From: an uncultured Clostridia bacterium
GTDB taxonomy: Bacteria > Bacillota > Clostridia > Christensenellales > Borkfalkiaceae
Direction: 5' to 3'
Length of the DNA stretch: 64,000 nt
NCBI GenBank assembly: GCA_934271065.1
Contig: CAKQQQ010000007.1
Span: forward strand, 32,386 to 96,385
The position numbers and the translations under genes are program-made. The notes under the pieces were generated by a model. The model made no database searches. It saw only the letters and a list, made by a program, of their open reading frames with translations, and was not told the DNA's origin. Position 1 is the stretch's first letter. Each line of letters begins with the position of its first letter. Of this stretch, positions 17,676-26,974 are shown piece after piece.

Positions 17676-19411
17676 TCGTCTACATTAAGATTTTCCAAGA
17701 TACTGTCTTTCGCCGCGGGTTTGCTGTCGCCGTGCCGCACGAAGAACATCGTTACGAACGCAATAGCGACGAATGCGAACGCGTAGTAGAACAACGGACG
17801 CATACTGCCGGCTAAGTCCATAACCGCGCCGGAAAGTATGGGCGTAACGATTTGCGCCGCCATACTCGCCGTGTAATAGTAGCCCGTGAATTTTCCGACG
17901 TTGCCGCCGCTTGCAAGTTCGACGACCATCGGGAAAGAGTTGACGTTGATAGTCGCCCAACCTATTCCCGCAAGAGCGAACAGCACGTCGAGCAGAATAA
18001 CCGAAGAATTAGACGTCATAAACGTCGCGCCGAAAAACGCCGCCGCAAGCGCGCATACGCCGATAAGTATACTCTTCTTTCTGCCTATCTTCTGCGCTAA
18101 AAATCCTACGGGAACGTAAGAGATTATCGCCGCGCCCTGCGCTATGAGAAGAGTCGTGTTATAGTCCTTATGCAAGACGTTGGTCGCGTAAAGAGAATAC
18201 TTGGACGTAACCGCGTTATATCCGACGTACCACAACGCAACCGACGCGAGTATGAGTATAAGACTGACCGTTTCGGGTTTCGTCAGTTTTCTGTCGCCTT
18301 CTTCAGCCTTTTCTTCTTCCTGCGTTTCGAGCCCGTATTTAACGGTGTCTTTACGCATATCTTCTGCCCATTCGGGTTCTCTGACCTTCCACACGAACAC
18401 GAGCAAGCCGATTACCATAAGCAGACAGACCGCGCCGATAAAGCCGGTGTAACTCATCAGTTGATTGAAAGTCTTACCCGTTTTGAAAACTATACCGAGA
18501 ACGAGTACGAGCATTCCGCCCGCCGTACCCATCAGATTGATTACGGCGTTGGCTTGCGAACGCAACGGCTTGACGGTTACATCCGGCATAAGCGCGACCG
18601 CGGGGGATCTGAACGTTGCCATCGCTATCAGCGTTAGCAGTAACAGACAACCGAACAGTACGAGCGGCAACGGATTGCTTACCGTCTGCTTCCACGCGTG
18701 TATCGAAAGCGCGGGGGTCACGAGATTCGTATAAGCGTTAGCGACGTAAGATTTGTCTATCGTTTCGCCGCTTTCCGTCTTATACACCGCCGTTTTGCCC
18801 GTCGTATCGGCGTGCAGAACGTAATATTTTCCGTCTTTGTACGCGTACGCCGTTTCGGGCGCGGAATGGTCTTCGATATATTCCGCGTTTACGTCTTTAT
18901 ACCACTTTCTGACCTTCGCCTGTTCGTCGGCGCTGAGTTCCGCGTAGGGTTTAGCGCAGACTATTTCCGACGCGTAGTCCCGAACGGTATATTTTTCGGG
19001 CACGTTTTTGTTGGTTATCGCGCTGTATTCGGCGTTGGTTATTTCGTAATTCGCGTCAAAGAGTTGTTCGTAGAACTCCCCGCCCTGCTTTACGTTTATT
19101 CTGTTTAGTTGCGCGTTGTCTGCGAACGTAAGGCAAAAAAACGAGCAAGCCGCGACTATCGTACCGAGCACTACGTAAGGCGTTCTTCTGCCGAATTTCG
19201 TCTTGGTTTTATCGGATAACGCGCCGAAAAGCGGTAACATAAACAACGCTATTACGTTGTCGAGCGACATTATAACGCCCGAAAGCGTCTGGTTAAGCCC
19301 GAATTTGTTTACGAGCATCATCGGCACGATACTGTCGTACGCCTGCCAGAACGCGCATATCAGAAAAAATGCAAATCCTACGAAAATCGTCTTTTTATAA
19401 TTAAGTTTCAT
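17672..19411 (-). CDS. MFS transporter of the GPH/SLC45-like type with a large loop insertion
   Basis: Predicted sugar:cation symporter, 579 residues. The N terminus has FWQAYDSIVPMML, then LFGALSDKTKTKFGRRTPYV, the loop 2-3 signature of MFS and GPH carriers. About 12 membrane spans are apparent, and the second half repeats the loop signature with FLAQKIGRKKSI. The odd feature is a hydrophilic, Tyr- and Lys-rich stretch of about 130 residues (about 115-240) after the third span, where typical carriers have a short extracytoplasmic loop. Its ATG at 19411 is preceded by GGGGGAA. A longer in-frame start exists at 19438 but has no ribosome site. Substrate is not predictable from sequence alone. 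Confidence 0.82.
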   Translation of the reverse strand: MKLNYKKTIFVGFAFFLICAFWQAYDSIVPMMLVNKFGLNQTLSGVIMSLDNVIALFMLPLFGALSDKTKTKFGRRTPYVVLGTIVAACSFFCLTFADNAQLNRINVKQGGEFYEQLFDANYEITNAEYSAITNKNVPEKYTVRDYASEIVCAKPYAELSADEQAKVRKWYKDVNAEYIEDHSAPETAYAYKDGKYYVLHADTTGKTAVYKTESGETIDKSYVANAYTNLVTPALSIHAWKQTVSNPLPLVLFGCLLLLTLIAMATFRSPAVALMPDVTVKPLRSQANAVINLMGTAGGMLVLVLGIVFKTGKTFNQLMSYTGFIGAVCLLMVIGLLVFVWKVREPEWAEDMRKDTVKYGLETQEEEKAEEGDRKLTKPETVSLILILASVALWYVGYNAVTSKYSLYATNVLHKDYNTTLLIAQGAAIISYVPVGFLAQKIGRKKSILIGVCALAAAFFGATFMTSNSSVILLDVLFALAGIGWATINVNSFPMVVELASGGNVGKFTGYYYTASMAAQIVTPILSGAVMDLAGSMRPLFYYAFAFVAIAFVTMFFVRHGDSKPAAKDSILENLNVDD

Positions 19412-19465
19412 CGCTTCCCCCGTGGTAAAAACGGTCAAATGTTTTTATAAACGCCGTCAGGCAGT

Positions 19466-20173
19466 TTATTTGCCGAGATACAAAAGCCTGTGGCAAGACT
19501 CGCATTCGACTATTCCGCCGCCCGAAAGAGTTTTATACTGAAAATCGGGCAAAGCCTTTCCGCAGGCGCAGAACGCGCCGCTTTTGCCGAGTTCGTTGGC
19601 TTTGTTAAGCACGGGGAAAATCTTTTCCTTGCGCCGTTGTTTATATTTTTCCATTATATCCGGCGGAACTTCCTTTTCGAGTTTGGCAAGTTCTTTGCGC
19701 ACGGCTTCGATTTCGTCTTTTTTTGCGTCTTTTAGCGCATTGTATTTGGGCGCGTATTCTTTATACTGCTCCTGCGCGGCGTTGATTTCCTTTTTAAGTT
19801 TTGCAAATTCTTTCAGCACCGTGCCTATCTCTTTCGTAACTCCGTCGAGCGAATCGGACAAGGTCTCGATTTCGCCGGCGAGAGCCTGCGCTTTTTTCTT
19901 TATATACGCAACCTGTTCGAGATCTTCCCCTACGTCAAGCCCGTCGTACTCTTTGATTTCTTCAAAAAGCCTAGAACAAGTCGCCGTGAGCGCGGCAAAT
20001 CTGTTCGCAAGTTCTTCCGCCCTGCCGTCGAGCGCGGCGATCTGATCGTTCGCGCCTTTGAGAAACGCTTGCGCCGAATGGGTTTTTCTGCGTTCGTCGC
20101 TTCTGCCGAGTTCGAGTTCGATGTCTTTGAGTTTTTTGTCTACTTCCTGATAAGCAAGCAATTGATCTACCAT
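19466..20173 (-). CDS. C4-type zinc ribbon, coiled-coil protein
   Basis: Protein of 235 residues with a long coiled coil (about 5-170, heptads rich in Leu, Lys and Glu) and a C-terminal zinc ribbon made of CACGK and CESCH. This architecture (zf-RING_7) is widespread and is thought to bind nucleic acid; it usually sits with nif3 and trmK in Firmicutes, as here. The function is unknown. A ribosome site GGAG lies close to the start. It is the last gene of the dgt-dnaG-sigA operon. Confidence 0.88.
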   Translation of the reverse strand: MVDQLLAYQEVDKKLKDIELELGRSDERRKTHSAQAFLKGANDQIAALDGRAEELANRFAALTATCSRLFEEIKEYDGLDVGEDLEQVAYIKKKAQALAGEIETLSDSLDGVTKEIGTVLKEFAKLKKEINAAQEQYKEYAPKYNALKDAKKDEIEAVRKELAKLEKEVPPDIMEKYKQRRKEKIFPVLNKANELGKSGAFCACGKALPDFQYKTLSGGGIVECESCHRLLYLGK

Positions 20174-20194
20174 ATTTTTCTCCTTTCCGCCGCT

Positions 20195-20971
20195 TTAAGC
20201 AAATCTGCCGTCGCGGTAGAAACATATTTCAAGATTTTTAAGTTGTTCGCGGCAGTCTTCCGCAAATTTTTCCATTCCGTAATTTTCGGACGCGTAATGG
20301 GTGCAGTTCACGACCGCAAGACCGCTTTCGATCGCCCTTACGAGAACGTGGTGCGGTATATCCGCCGAAACGACGAGTTCCGCGCCGCGTTTTATCGCTT
20401 CGTCAAGCGCGTTATCGTCAAGCCCTGCGCCGCAAAACGACGCCATAAGACGGATTTTGCGGGTTTCGTCGCCGTAAAACTCGCCTTTGTCGGTTCTGAA
20501 AACTTCTTTGTAGCGTCTGAATATTTCGCCGACGGTCGCGCCGTTCGTTTCAGATATTCTGCCGTAACCGACGTCTTTGCCGAGCGGGGTTATAATTTCT
20601 GTTACCTTTCCGCCCAGACCTTCGGCGAGCGAGTAATCTATTCCGCGACGGGCGCAGTCGAGATTAAGGTGCATAGAGATTACCGCTATTCCGTTCGCGA
20701 TACATTCGTATACGGGCGCGGTTTCGGTTATCGATTTTATCGGGCGGTAAATTGCCGGATGATGCGTGACTATTAAATTCGCGCCAACCTTTATCGCTTC
20801 CGAAACGCTTGCGCGCGTCAGATCGAGACAAAATAACGCCTTGTTTATTTCGCCGTCGTTACCGACTATTATTCCGCTGTTATCATACCCGCCTTCCGCT
20901 TTGACGAGTTCGTCGGAAAGCGTCAGCGGAGCAAGTCGATTCAGTTCTTCGAAAATTCGTTTACAGTTCAT
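20195..20971 (-). CDS. Nif3-like dinuclear metal centre protein
   Basis: Member of the NIF3/YqfO family, 258 residues, the short form without the inserted PII-like domain. The metal-binding elements are VTHHPAIYRP, ISMHLNLDCA and the C-terminal NCTHYASEN. These proteins form hexameric toroids. They are sometimes named GTP cyclohydrolase I type 2, but the reaction in Firmicutes is unsettled. It overlaps trmK by four bases and follows it in the usual sigA-trmK-nif3 order. Confidence 0.9.
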   Translation of the reverse strand: MNCKRIFEELNRLAPLTLSDELVKAEGGYDNSGIIVGNDGEINKALFCLDLTRASVSEAIKVGANLIVTHHPAIYRPIKSITETAPVYECIANGIAVISMHLNLDCARRGIDYSLAEGLGGKVTEIITPLGKDVGYGRISETNGATVGEIFRRYKEVFRTDKGEFYGDETRKIRLMASFCGAGLDDNALDEAIKRGAELVVSADIPHHVLVRAIESGLAVVNCTHYASENYGMEKFAEDCREQLKNLEICFYRDGRFA

Positions 20972-21603
20972 TTTATCGCCTTTTTAAGTTCGGTTATACG
21001 CTTGTCGATACTCTCTCTGCTCTTGTCCGTCGCGAACTCCGCCGCGCGGACGAGTTCGGCGATTTTAGTTTCGATAAGCGATACGAAATCGTCGCCGTGT
21101 TCACGCAGATTGTCTCTTCCGAAAGCGTATTCGGCTTCGGTATACTCTTCGTCCGAGCCCCTTTCCGCAACGATAACGTCGTAAAACTTACCGTCTCTGA
21201 AAGTATAGTCGCGGGTAATCCGATAGCCGAGCGAACGCACCGTCCGACGCACGCGTTCGGCGTTCTTCATCGGTTGCAACACGAGTTTTTCGGGCAGGCT
21301 CTTTGCCGAAAGCAATATATCCGCTATAATATCTCCGCCCATACCGGCAATCAGCGCGCAGTCCGAATAAGGCAATTTTTCAAAGCCGTCGGACACTATC
21401 GCCGTAAATCTGCCCGAAAAGTTTTCGCAAAGCAGATTTTCGGCTTTTTTAAGACATTCCGCCGACACGTCGGATATAATCGCCCTGTCGCATTTGCCGT
21501 TTTTCAGCATCGCGTTCGCGATATAGCCGTGATCGCAGCCGACGTCGGCAAAAACTTCGCATCGCGGAATAAGCGAAAAAAGAGTTTCGAGTCGTTTAGT
21601 CAA
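20968..21603 (-). CDS. trmK: tRNA (adenine(22)-N1)-methyltransferase
   Basis: TrmK methylates N1 of A22 in bacterial tRNA with SAM. The 211-residue product shows the short Rossmann entry FADVGCDHGYIANAML, IISDVSAECLKKAENL, SDGFEKL, and the catalytic-region AGMGGDIIADIL followed by LVLQPM, all family hallmarks. It overlaps the sigA stop by eight bases and the nif3 start by four, so it is embedded in a tightly packed operon. Confidence 0.93.
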   Translation of the reverse strand: MTKRLETLFSLIPRCEVFADVGCDHGYIANAMLKNGKCDRAIISDVSAECLKKAENLLCENFSGRFTAIVSDGFEKLPYSDCALIAGMGGDIIADILLSAKSLPEKLVLQPMKNAERVRRTVRSLGYRITRDYTFRDGKFYDVIVAERGSDEEYTEAEYAFGRDNLREHGDDFVSLIETKIAELVRAAEFATDKSRESIDKRITELKKAIK

Positions 21604-22651
21604 TGAATTCTTTTAACCTCTTGCTACGCGACGGGTGACGGAGTTTTCTCAACGCCTTCGCTTCTATCTGACGGATACGCTCACGCGTGACGTTAAATTC
21701 TTTGCCGACTTCTTCGAGAGTTCTCGGCTTACCGTCGTCGAGACCGTAACGCAACCGCAAAACCTTTTCTTCGCGCGGGGTAAGCGTATCGAGCACTTTG
21801 ATAAGTTGTTCTTTCAAGAGATTGCTCGCCACGACTTCCGTCGGAGCGGGGGCTTGCTCGTCTTCGATAAAGTCGCCGAGATGGCTGTCTTCTTCTTCGC
21901 CGATAGGCGTTTCGAGCGACACGGGATCTTGCGATATTTTCTGAATTTCCACCACGCGCTGTTCGGGAATACCCATCTCTTTGGCGATTTCTTCGGGCGT
22001 TGGTTCTCTGCCGTATTGTTGCAACAACTGTCTTTGCGTTCTTACGACCTTGTTTATCGTTTCGACCATATGCACGGGTATTCTTATCGTACGCGCCTGA
22101 TCCGCTATCGCGCGGGTTATCGCCTGACGAATCCACCAGGTAGCGTAAGTCGAAAACTTAAAGCCTTTCTGATAATCGAATTTTTCGACGGCTTTCATCA
22201 GACCGAGATTGCCTTCCTGAATAAGATCGAGAAATTGCATACCCCTGCCGACGTAACGTTTGGCGATAGATACGACGAGTCTCAAATTCGCCACCGAAAG
22301 TTCGCGCTTGGCGGCTTCGTCGCCGTCCATCATCTTACGCGCGAGTTCTATTTCGTCGTCGGCGGTAAGAAGCGGGACTTTTCCGATGTCTTTAAGGTAC
22401 ATTTTAACGGGATCGTCCATACTGATCTCTTTCAGAAGTTGATCGTACAGTTCTTTGTCTTTTTCGTAGTCGTCGACTATCTTTATCCCGTTTTCTTCCA
22501 GAACCTTATAGATTTCTTCCATTTGGGAAGAGTCTATATCGATTTTTTCGAGTTTGTCGCAAAGCGTGTCGGAGCCTATGCTGCCCTTTGCTTTATAGAC
22601 GGTTACGAAATCGTTTTTAAGTTGCTCTAAATGTTCTTCGGTAATGCTCAT
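21596..22651 (-). CDS. sigA: primary sigma factor SigA/RpoD
   Basis: Housekeeping sigma-70 factor, 351 residues, lacking the non-conserved region between 1.2 and 2.1 as in Gram-positive forms. Region 1.2 has DPVKMYLKDIGKVPLL. Region 2 has FLDLIQEGNLGLMKAVEKFD and the -10 reader FSTYATWWIRQAITRAI. Region 3 has IPVHMVETINK. Region 4.2 has the helix-turn-helix TLEEVGKEFNVTRERIRQIEAKAL. It follows dnaG by 12 bp, the classical macromolecular synthesis operon without rpsU. Confidence 0.97.
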   Translation of the reverse strand: MSITEEHLEQLKNDFVTVYKAKGSIGSDTLCDKLEKIDIDSSQMEEIYKVLEENGIKIVDDYEKDKELYDQLLKEISMDDPVKMYLKDIGKVPLLTADDEIELARKMMDGDEAAKRELSVANLRLVVSIAKRYVGRGMQFLDLIQEGNLGLMKAVEKFDYQKGFKFSTYATWWIRQAITRAIADQARTIRIPVHMVETINKVVRTQRQLLQQYGREPTPEEIAKEMGIPEQRVVEIQKISQDPVSLETPIGEEEDSHLGDFIEDEQAPAPTEVVASNLLKEQLIKVLDTLTPREEKVLRLRYGLDDGKPRTLEEVGKEFNVTRERIRQIEAKALRKLRHPSRSKRLKEFID

Positions 22652-22663
22652 ATTTACTCTCCG

Positions 22664-24463
22664 TTACTTTATAGATGAAAGTTTTGCGGTTACTTCGGCT
22701 ATCGCCGGTAAAAGTTCTTTTCGTTTGTCAAGATCGGTTTCGGCGGCGTAAATCGCGTTCAATTCTTTAAGTTCGTTTTCAAGCGTTTCCTTTTTCAACG
22801 CGTTTACGCAATCGATAAAATATCGCCTTTCGCCCTGCGTGCCGAACACGCTGTCGCCGGCGGACAGTACTGCGTTATACTCAGCAAGTTCGTCGCCGCT
22901 AAAACTGCCCGACAGTTCCGACGGGAACGCTTCCTTGCCTTCTTCGCGATAAGAAGCGAGAGTCTCCCACAGTCTGCGATGAACGGGTATCAGGTCGAAT
23001 CCGCCGAGATCGGCGTACGCCGAATACGGTTTATTGAACAGCATTGCGCAGAGTACGAATCTTGCCGCGCCTACGTTTCCGCTCTTCTTTTCGACGGTTT
23101 CCGTTGCCTGAACGACCGTTTGGGGGCGTTTATCTTCGCCGACCGCCACCTTGTTCGCGTCGCGGTTCAACGATTCGTACGTCGTACCGGTCTCTTTGCC
23201 GAGTTTGCGCAATAAATCTTCTTTTACGCTTTCCGACTCGACCTTGGCGATTACCTTAATCGCTTCGCCGATATATTTACGCTTTTCGACCGTATCGTCG
23301 AGATTATATTCTTTTTTTAGATTGAGCAGTTTGAAATCGACGAGCGGCATGCTCTCTTTCAATAATTTACCGTACGCTTCCGCGCCGTATTTTTTTATTA
23401 CGTCGTCGGGATCTAACCCGTCGGGAAGCGTGACGACTCTTACGGTAAGACCTTCGTTGGCAAGCACTTCGAGACCGCGTATCGTCGCTTTTTGCCCCGC
23501 GCCGTCGCCGTCGTAACTTATCAGCACGGTATCGGCGTATCTTTTAAGTATACGCGCCTGTTCGACGGTAAGCGACGTACCCATTGACGCTACGACGTTT
23601 CTGAATCCGCCGCCGTAAACCGAGATAACGTCCATATACCCTTCGACCATTATCACTTCGCCTATGCCGTGCAGATTTTTTTCTTTTTTAAGGTTGTTGA
23701 TATTGTAAAGAGTGCGGTTTTTTACGAATAATTCCGTCTCTTTCGTGTTCTTGTATTTGGCAAAATCGGGCTTCTTTTCAAGCAGTCTGCCGCCGAACGC
23801 CACCACGCTGCCGAGATTGTTGATTATAGGCACTATCAGCCTGCCCGACAACGCGTCGTAAACGTAAGTCTTACCATTGTCGTTGGTTCTTTTCTGGCAC
23901 ACGCCGCATTTAAGCATCTCTTCTTCGGTAAAACCTTTACTCTGCAAATGGTTCGGAAGAGAAAACATGTCCGTTGACGCGCCCAGCCCGAACGCAGTCG
24001 CGGTTTTACGATCGATTCCGCGATTTTTAAGGTATTCTCTATGCGCTTCGGCTTTGCCGTTTTTAAGATTGTCGACGTAAAAATACGCCGCGGTCTTCAT
24101 TAAAGACAAAAGCCGTTCTCTGTCGGAACGCTCTTTTTTAATCTGTTCGTAATCTCTGTCGTCGTCGGGCAACGCCATACCCGCGCGCTCGGCAAGATAC
24201 CGCACCGCCCCGACGTAATCGAGATTTTCCATAGTCCTGACGAAAGTTATTACGTCGCCGCCGCGCCCGCAGCCGAAACATTTGAAAAACTGCCCCGCGC
24301 TGTTGACGGTAAACGACGGGGTTTTTTCGGAATGCCCCGGTAACGGACAACACGCCCAGAAATTGACGTTGCCGCGTTTTTTAAGCACGCAGTATTTGCC
24401 GACGACGTCCACTATATCGTTTTTGGCTTTGAGTTCGTTTATGAAATTTTCATCGAACGCCAT
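22664..24463 (-). CDS. dnaG: DNA primase
   Basis: Makes RNA primers at the replication fork, 599 residues. The N-terminal CHC2 zinc finger is visible as CCPLPGH with FKCFGCG (about residues 38-65). The primase core has YLAERAG and the TOPRIM metal site EGYMDVIS with DGDGAGQKA. The C-terminal DnaB-interacting region (from about 460) is divergent and helical. It sits between dgt and sigA on the minus strand. Confidence 0.96.
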   Translation of the reverse strand: MAFDENFINELKAKNDIVDVVGKYCVLKKRGNVNFWACCPLPGHSEKTPSFTVNSAGQFFKCFGCGRGGDVITFVRTMENLDYVGAVRYLAERAGMALPDDDRDYEQIKKERSDRERLLSLMKTAAYFYVDNLKNGKAEAHREYLKNRGIDRKTATAFGLGASTDMFSLPNHLQSKGFTEEEMLKCGVCQKRTNDNGKTYVYDALSGRLIVPIINNLGSVVAFGGRLLEKKPDFAKYKNTKETELFVKNRTLYNINNLKKEKNLHGIGEVIMVEGYMDVISVYGGGFRNVVASMGTSLTVEQARILKRYADTVLISYDGDGAGQKATIRGLEVLANEGLTVRVVTLPDGLDPDDVIKKYGAEAYGKLLKESMPLVDFKLLNLKKEYNLDDTVEKRKYIGEAIKVIAKVESESVKEDLLRKLGKETGTTYESLNRDANKVAVGEDKRPQTVVQATETVEKKSGNVGAARFVLCAMLFNKPYSAYADLGGFDLIPVHRRLWETLASYREEGKEAFPSELSGSFSGDELAEYNAVLSAGDSVFGTQGERRYFIDCVNALKKETLENELKELNAIYAAETDLDKRKELLPAIAEVTAKLSSIK

Positions 24464-24516
24464 ACCCGCGCGCCCCCTTTCGTATTATTTCGTCGCCGCC
24501 GTAACCCGACGGACGG

Positions 24517-25536
24517 TTATCTTAATAAAAAGTTCTTCGGAACGAATATCTCGTCAAACGCGTACACCGCGTATCGGTCGGTCATACTCGATATGTAGTC
24601 CGAAACGACGGTATCTTCGTCGTAAAAGTCGAGTTCTTTACGATAAAACTCGGGAAGTTTGTCCTTATTCGATTTATAGTACGCGTACATCAGTTCGAGC
24701 ATATGCTCCGCTCTGCCTTCTTCGGCTTTCGCCGTCGAGCCGATATACACCTTTTCAAACATAAAATCGCGTAATTCGTCGGCAGCCGCGCCTATATCTT
24801 TACCGAGCGTTATTTCGCTTTTACCGAGCGAACTTTCGTAAACGGATAATATCATCGAGTTGATACGCTCGCTCGTGGTGTTGCCGAGTATTTTTCGCGT
24901 ACTCGACGGCAAATCGTTTTCGGTGATGATACCCGCGCGGATAGCGTCGTCGATGTCGTGGTTAAGATAGGCTATTCTGTCCGAAAAAGACACGACCTTG
25001 CCTTCGCAGGTGGACGGATTGCCCGACTTCTTATGCTCGACTATACCGTCGCGCACTTCGTACGTCAGATTAAGCCCTTCGCCGTCGTTTTCGAGTTTTT
25101 CGACCACGCGAAGCGACTGCGCGTTATGCTCGAAACCCTTGGGGTTAAGCCTGTTAAGCACCCTTTCGCCCGAATGACCGAAAGGCGTATGCCCGAGATC
25201 GTGACCGAGCGCGACCGCTTCGGCAAGATCTTCGTTAAGCGACAGGCAACGCGCTATCGAACGCGCTATCTGCGCCACGTCGAGAGTGTGAGTGAGCCGC
25301 GTCATATAGTGATCGCCTTCGGGCGAGAAAAATACCTGCGTTTTGTTTTTCAGCCGTCTGAACGCCTTGGAATAAATGATCCTGTCTCTGTCGCGCTGAA
25401 ATTCGGTGCGCATAGGGCAAGGCTCTTCAGCTCGTTCTCTGCCCTTGGTGTTTTCCGAAAAACAAGCGTAAGGCGAAAAGAACGCGCGTTCTTTTTCGTA
25501 GGTTTTTTGCTTTCCGTCAAAAAATGGTCGTTCCAT
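24517..25536 (-). CDS. dgt: dGTPase-like HD triphosphohydrolase
   Basis: HD-domain deoxynucleotide triphosphohydrolase, 339 residues, converting dNTPs to nucleosides and triphosphate. The metal ligands are in RLTHTLDVAQIARSI, ALGHDLGHTPFGHSGE (His-Asp pair), GIVEHKKS and SDRIAYLNHDIDDA. This gene commonly precedes dnaG in Clostridia. GGAGG lies 7 bases before the ATG. It appears to be the first gene of the six-gene operon that runs to 19466. I did not find an unambiguous promoter in the AT-rich tract 25560-25610, though several TATAGA/TATAAT-like boxes are there. Confidence 0.92.
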   Translation of the reverse strand: MERPFFDGKQKTYEKERAFFSPYACFSENTKGRERAEEPCPMRTEFQRDRDRIIYSKAFRRLKNKTQVFFSPEGDHYMTRLTHTLDVAQIARSIARCLSLNEDLAEAVALGHDLGHTPFGHSGERVLNRLNPKGFEHNAQSLRVVEKLENDGEGLNLTYEVRDGIVEHKKSGNPSTCEGKVVSFSDRIAYLNHDIDDAIRAGIITENDLPSSTRKILGNTTSERINSMILSVYESSLGKSEITLGKDIGAAADELRDFMFEKVYIGSTAKAEEGRAEHMLELMYAYYKSNKDKLPEFYRKELDFYDEDTVVSDYISSMTDRYAVYAFDEIFVPKNFLLR

Positions 25537-25656
25537 ACGATTCCTCCGACGTCGGATAAATACGAACGCTATAAAGTTATTCTATATATATATTCTATAT
25601 TAACTCGCGAAAATCCTTTTTTCGGGCAAAAAAATTTTTTACGATAAAAAAAACGG

Positions 25657-25687
25657 GCGCGGCGTCGGAAAATTTCCGACGCCGCGC
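25657..25687 (-). terminator. 15-bp stem terminator after the DeoC-like gene
   Basis: Arms 25657-25671 and 25673-25687 are perfectly complementary and GC-rich. On the minus strand the hairpin is followed by CCG and eight U. Confidence 0.88.
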
Positions 25688-25702
25688 GAGAAAAATATAC
25701 TT

Positions 25703-26521
25703 TTACCCTATCCGCGACCGTATATCGTCCGCGACTTTTTCGCAATTCACGGTTATAACCTTATCGGCAAATCGCAGCAGATTTATCACGTCGCCGCCGT
25801 TGCCGATCTTATCCGTAGCGATTATCTCCGCGTCAGCCGCCGCGCCGGCGCGGACGCATCGGGTTTTCGCGGCGTCGCACGCCGACAGATACCCGCTGCC
25901 GGTACAAAAGGATTTGACGCCGCAAGCCGATAACACCTTGACGACGCGCTCGACTTCTTCGCCCGTACATTCGCCGCACTCTGCCAACGCGGTTATTTTG
26001 AGCGATTTGTTTACTTTAAGACACTTTTTGACGTCGCGGCGGATAAAGTCGAGATTATCGCCTTTAATCGCGGCAAGCCCTATCGGAAGCAGAACGCCGT
26101 CCGCGCCATACGCCGAGACTTTTTTGATCGCCGTCTTCTTGACTCCGCCGCATTCTTCGCCGAACGGATAGCAGACCGCCGCGATTACTTTTACGTCCGC
26201 GCCGCCTATCAGCGTTTTCGCGCGCCTGATCCGCGTCGGAAAAACCACTACGCCGCCGAAGCCCGTAGCCGCCGCGCGGGACAGTTCGTCGTCGAACGCT
26301 TCGTCGGGCGAAAGCGTCAGATCGCAATAGACCTTGCGCAATAATTTCAGAAACTTAAATTCTTTGAATTCGCGGCGGAGTTCGTCTTCGCTCTGCCCGA
26401 AAATCACCGCCGTTTTGATAAGTTCGGCGTTTTCGGAAGTTTTTGCCAAAACCTTCGTCTCTTCTTCCGTCTCGCCCAGTTCCGCCGTCTTATCGGCGAC
26501 TTCGTCTGCTAAAATATTCAT
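25703..26521 (-). CDS. DeoC-like TIM-barrel protein lacking the aldolase catalytic residues
   Basis: The fold and block order match deoxyribose-phosphate aldolase: VCYPFG for the usual VGFPLG, then GADGVLLPIGLAAIKGD for GADEVDMVINIGALKSG, CGVKSFCTGSGY for GADFIKTSTGF, and IGNGGDVINLLRF near the phosphate site. On this alignment the Schiff-base lysine of KTSTG is Cys and the Asp of DEVDMV is Leu, and the second active-site Lys (usual KASGGI) is not in place. It is therefore unlikely to be an aldolase and may be a binding protein or have another activity. The N-terminal 60 residues are helical and extra. The 272-residue gene is monocistronic with no clear ribosome site. Confidence 0.7.
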   Translation of the reverse strand: MNILADEVADKTAELGETEEETKVLAKTSENAELIKTAVIFGQSEDELRREFKEFKFLKLLRKVYCDLTLSPDEAFDDELSRAAATGFGGVVVFPTRIRRAKTLIGGADVKVIAAVCYPFGEECGGVKKTAIKKVSAYGADGVLLPIGLAAIKGDNLDFIRRDVKKCLKVNKSLKITALAECGECTGEEVERVVKVLSACGVKSFCTGSGYLSACDAAKTRCVRAGAAADAEIIATDKIGNGGDVINLLRFADKVITVNCEKVADDIRSRIG

Positions 26522-26668
26522 ACTATTAGTATTGCCGCGTTATAAATTTTTAACGCCCGACTTTTCGACGGAGTTCGACGAGAATTCGTAAAGCGCGCTA
26601 TTAGTCGACAGCCGCGAAATGATAAAATCGAATCGGCCGCGGAGATTTGCGGCTAAGGAGACGAGCGT

Positions 26669-26929
26669 ATGTCGGTTTTATCGGGTTTTTTGTCCGTTTT
26701 ATTGGTATTTGTTATATGCTTCGCCGCGGTCGTGGCGGTAAAAATTTTCACGACGTATTACAAAATGAAAAAAAATACGGACGAAACGCAAAAGCCGAGC
26801 GATCCGAAAATTTACTGCATCACGGAAAAGATAGTAAAAAAGCCCGTTAAAAAGCGCAGAAAAAAACCGAACGTCGCCTTGCAAGGAATAGTCGTACGCC
26901 CCGAAAAATTCAAAATAGGTCAAAAATAA
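26669..26929 (+). CDS. small single-span membrane protein
   Basis: I do not recognise a family. The 86-residue product starts with a membrane segment (about residues 5-27), then a Lys-rich cytoplasmic tail with KKPVKKRRKKPN and GIVVRPEKF. The call as a gene rests on a good ribosome site (AAGGAG about 9 bases before ATG), the membrane-then-basic design, and a perfect terminator starting at its stop codon. The basic tail might contact nucleic acid or phospholipid. It stands alone between the divergent DeoC-like gene and the convergent GGDEF-EAL gene. Confidence 0.65.
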   Translation: MSVLSGFLSVLLVFVICFAAVVAVKIFTTYYKMKKNTDETQKPSDPKIYCITEKIVKKPVKKRRKKPNVALQGIVVRPEKFKIGQK

Positions 26930-26966
26930 AAATCGGGCAATCGCCGTCAGCGATTGCCCGATTTTT
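26928..26966. terminator. bidirectional terminator
   Basis: Perfect 17-bp arms with a 5-base loop, A-rich on one side and U-rich on the other, between convergent genes. It closes the c-di-GMP-controlled operon on the minus strand and the small membrane protein gene on the plus strand. Confidence 0.9.
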
Positions 26967-26974
26967 ATTTGCGT

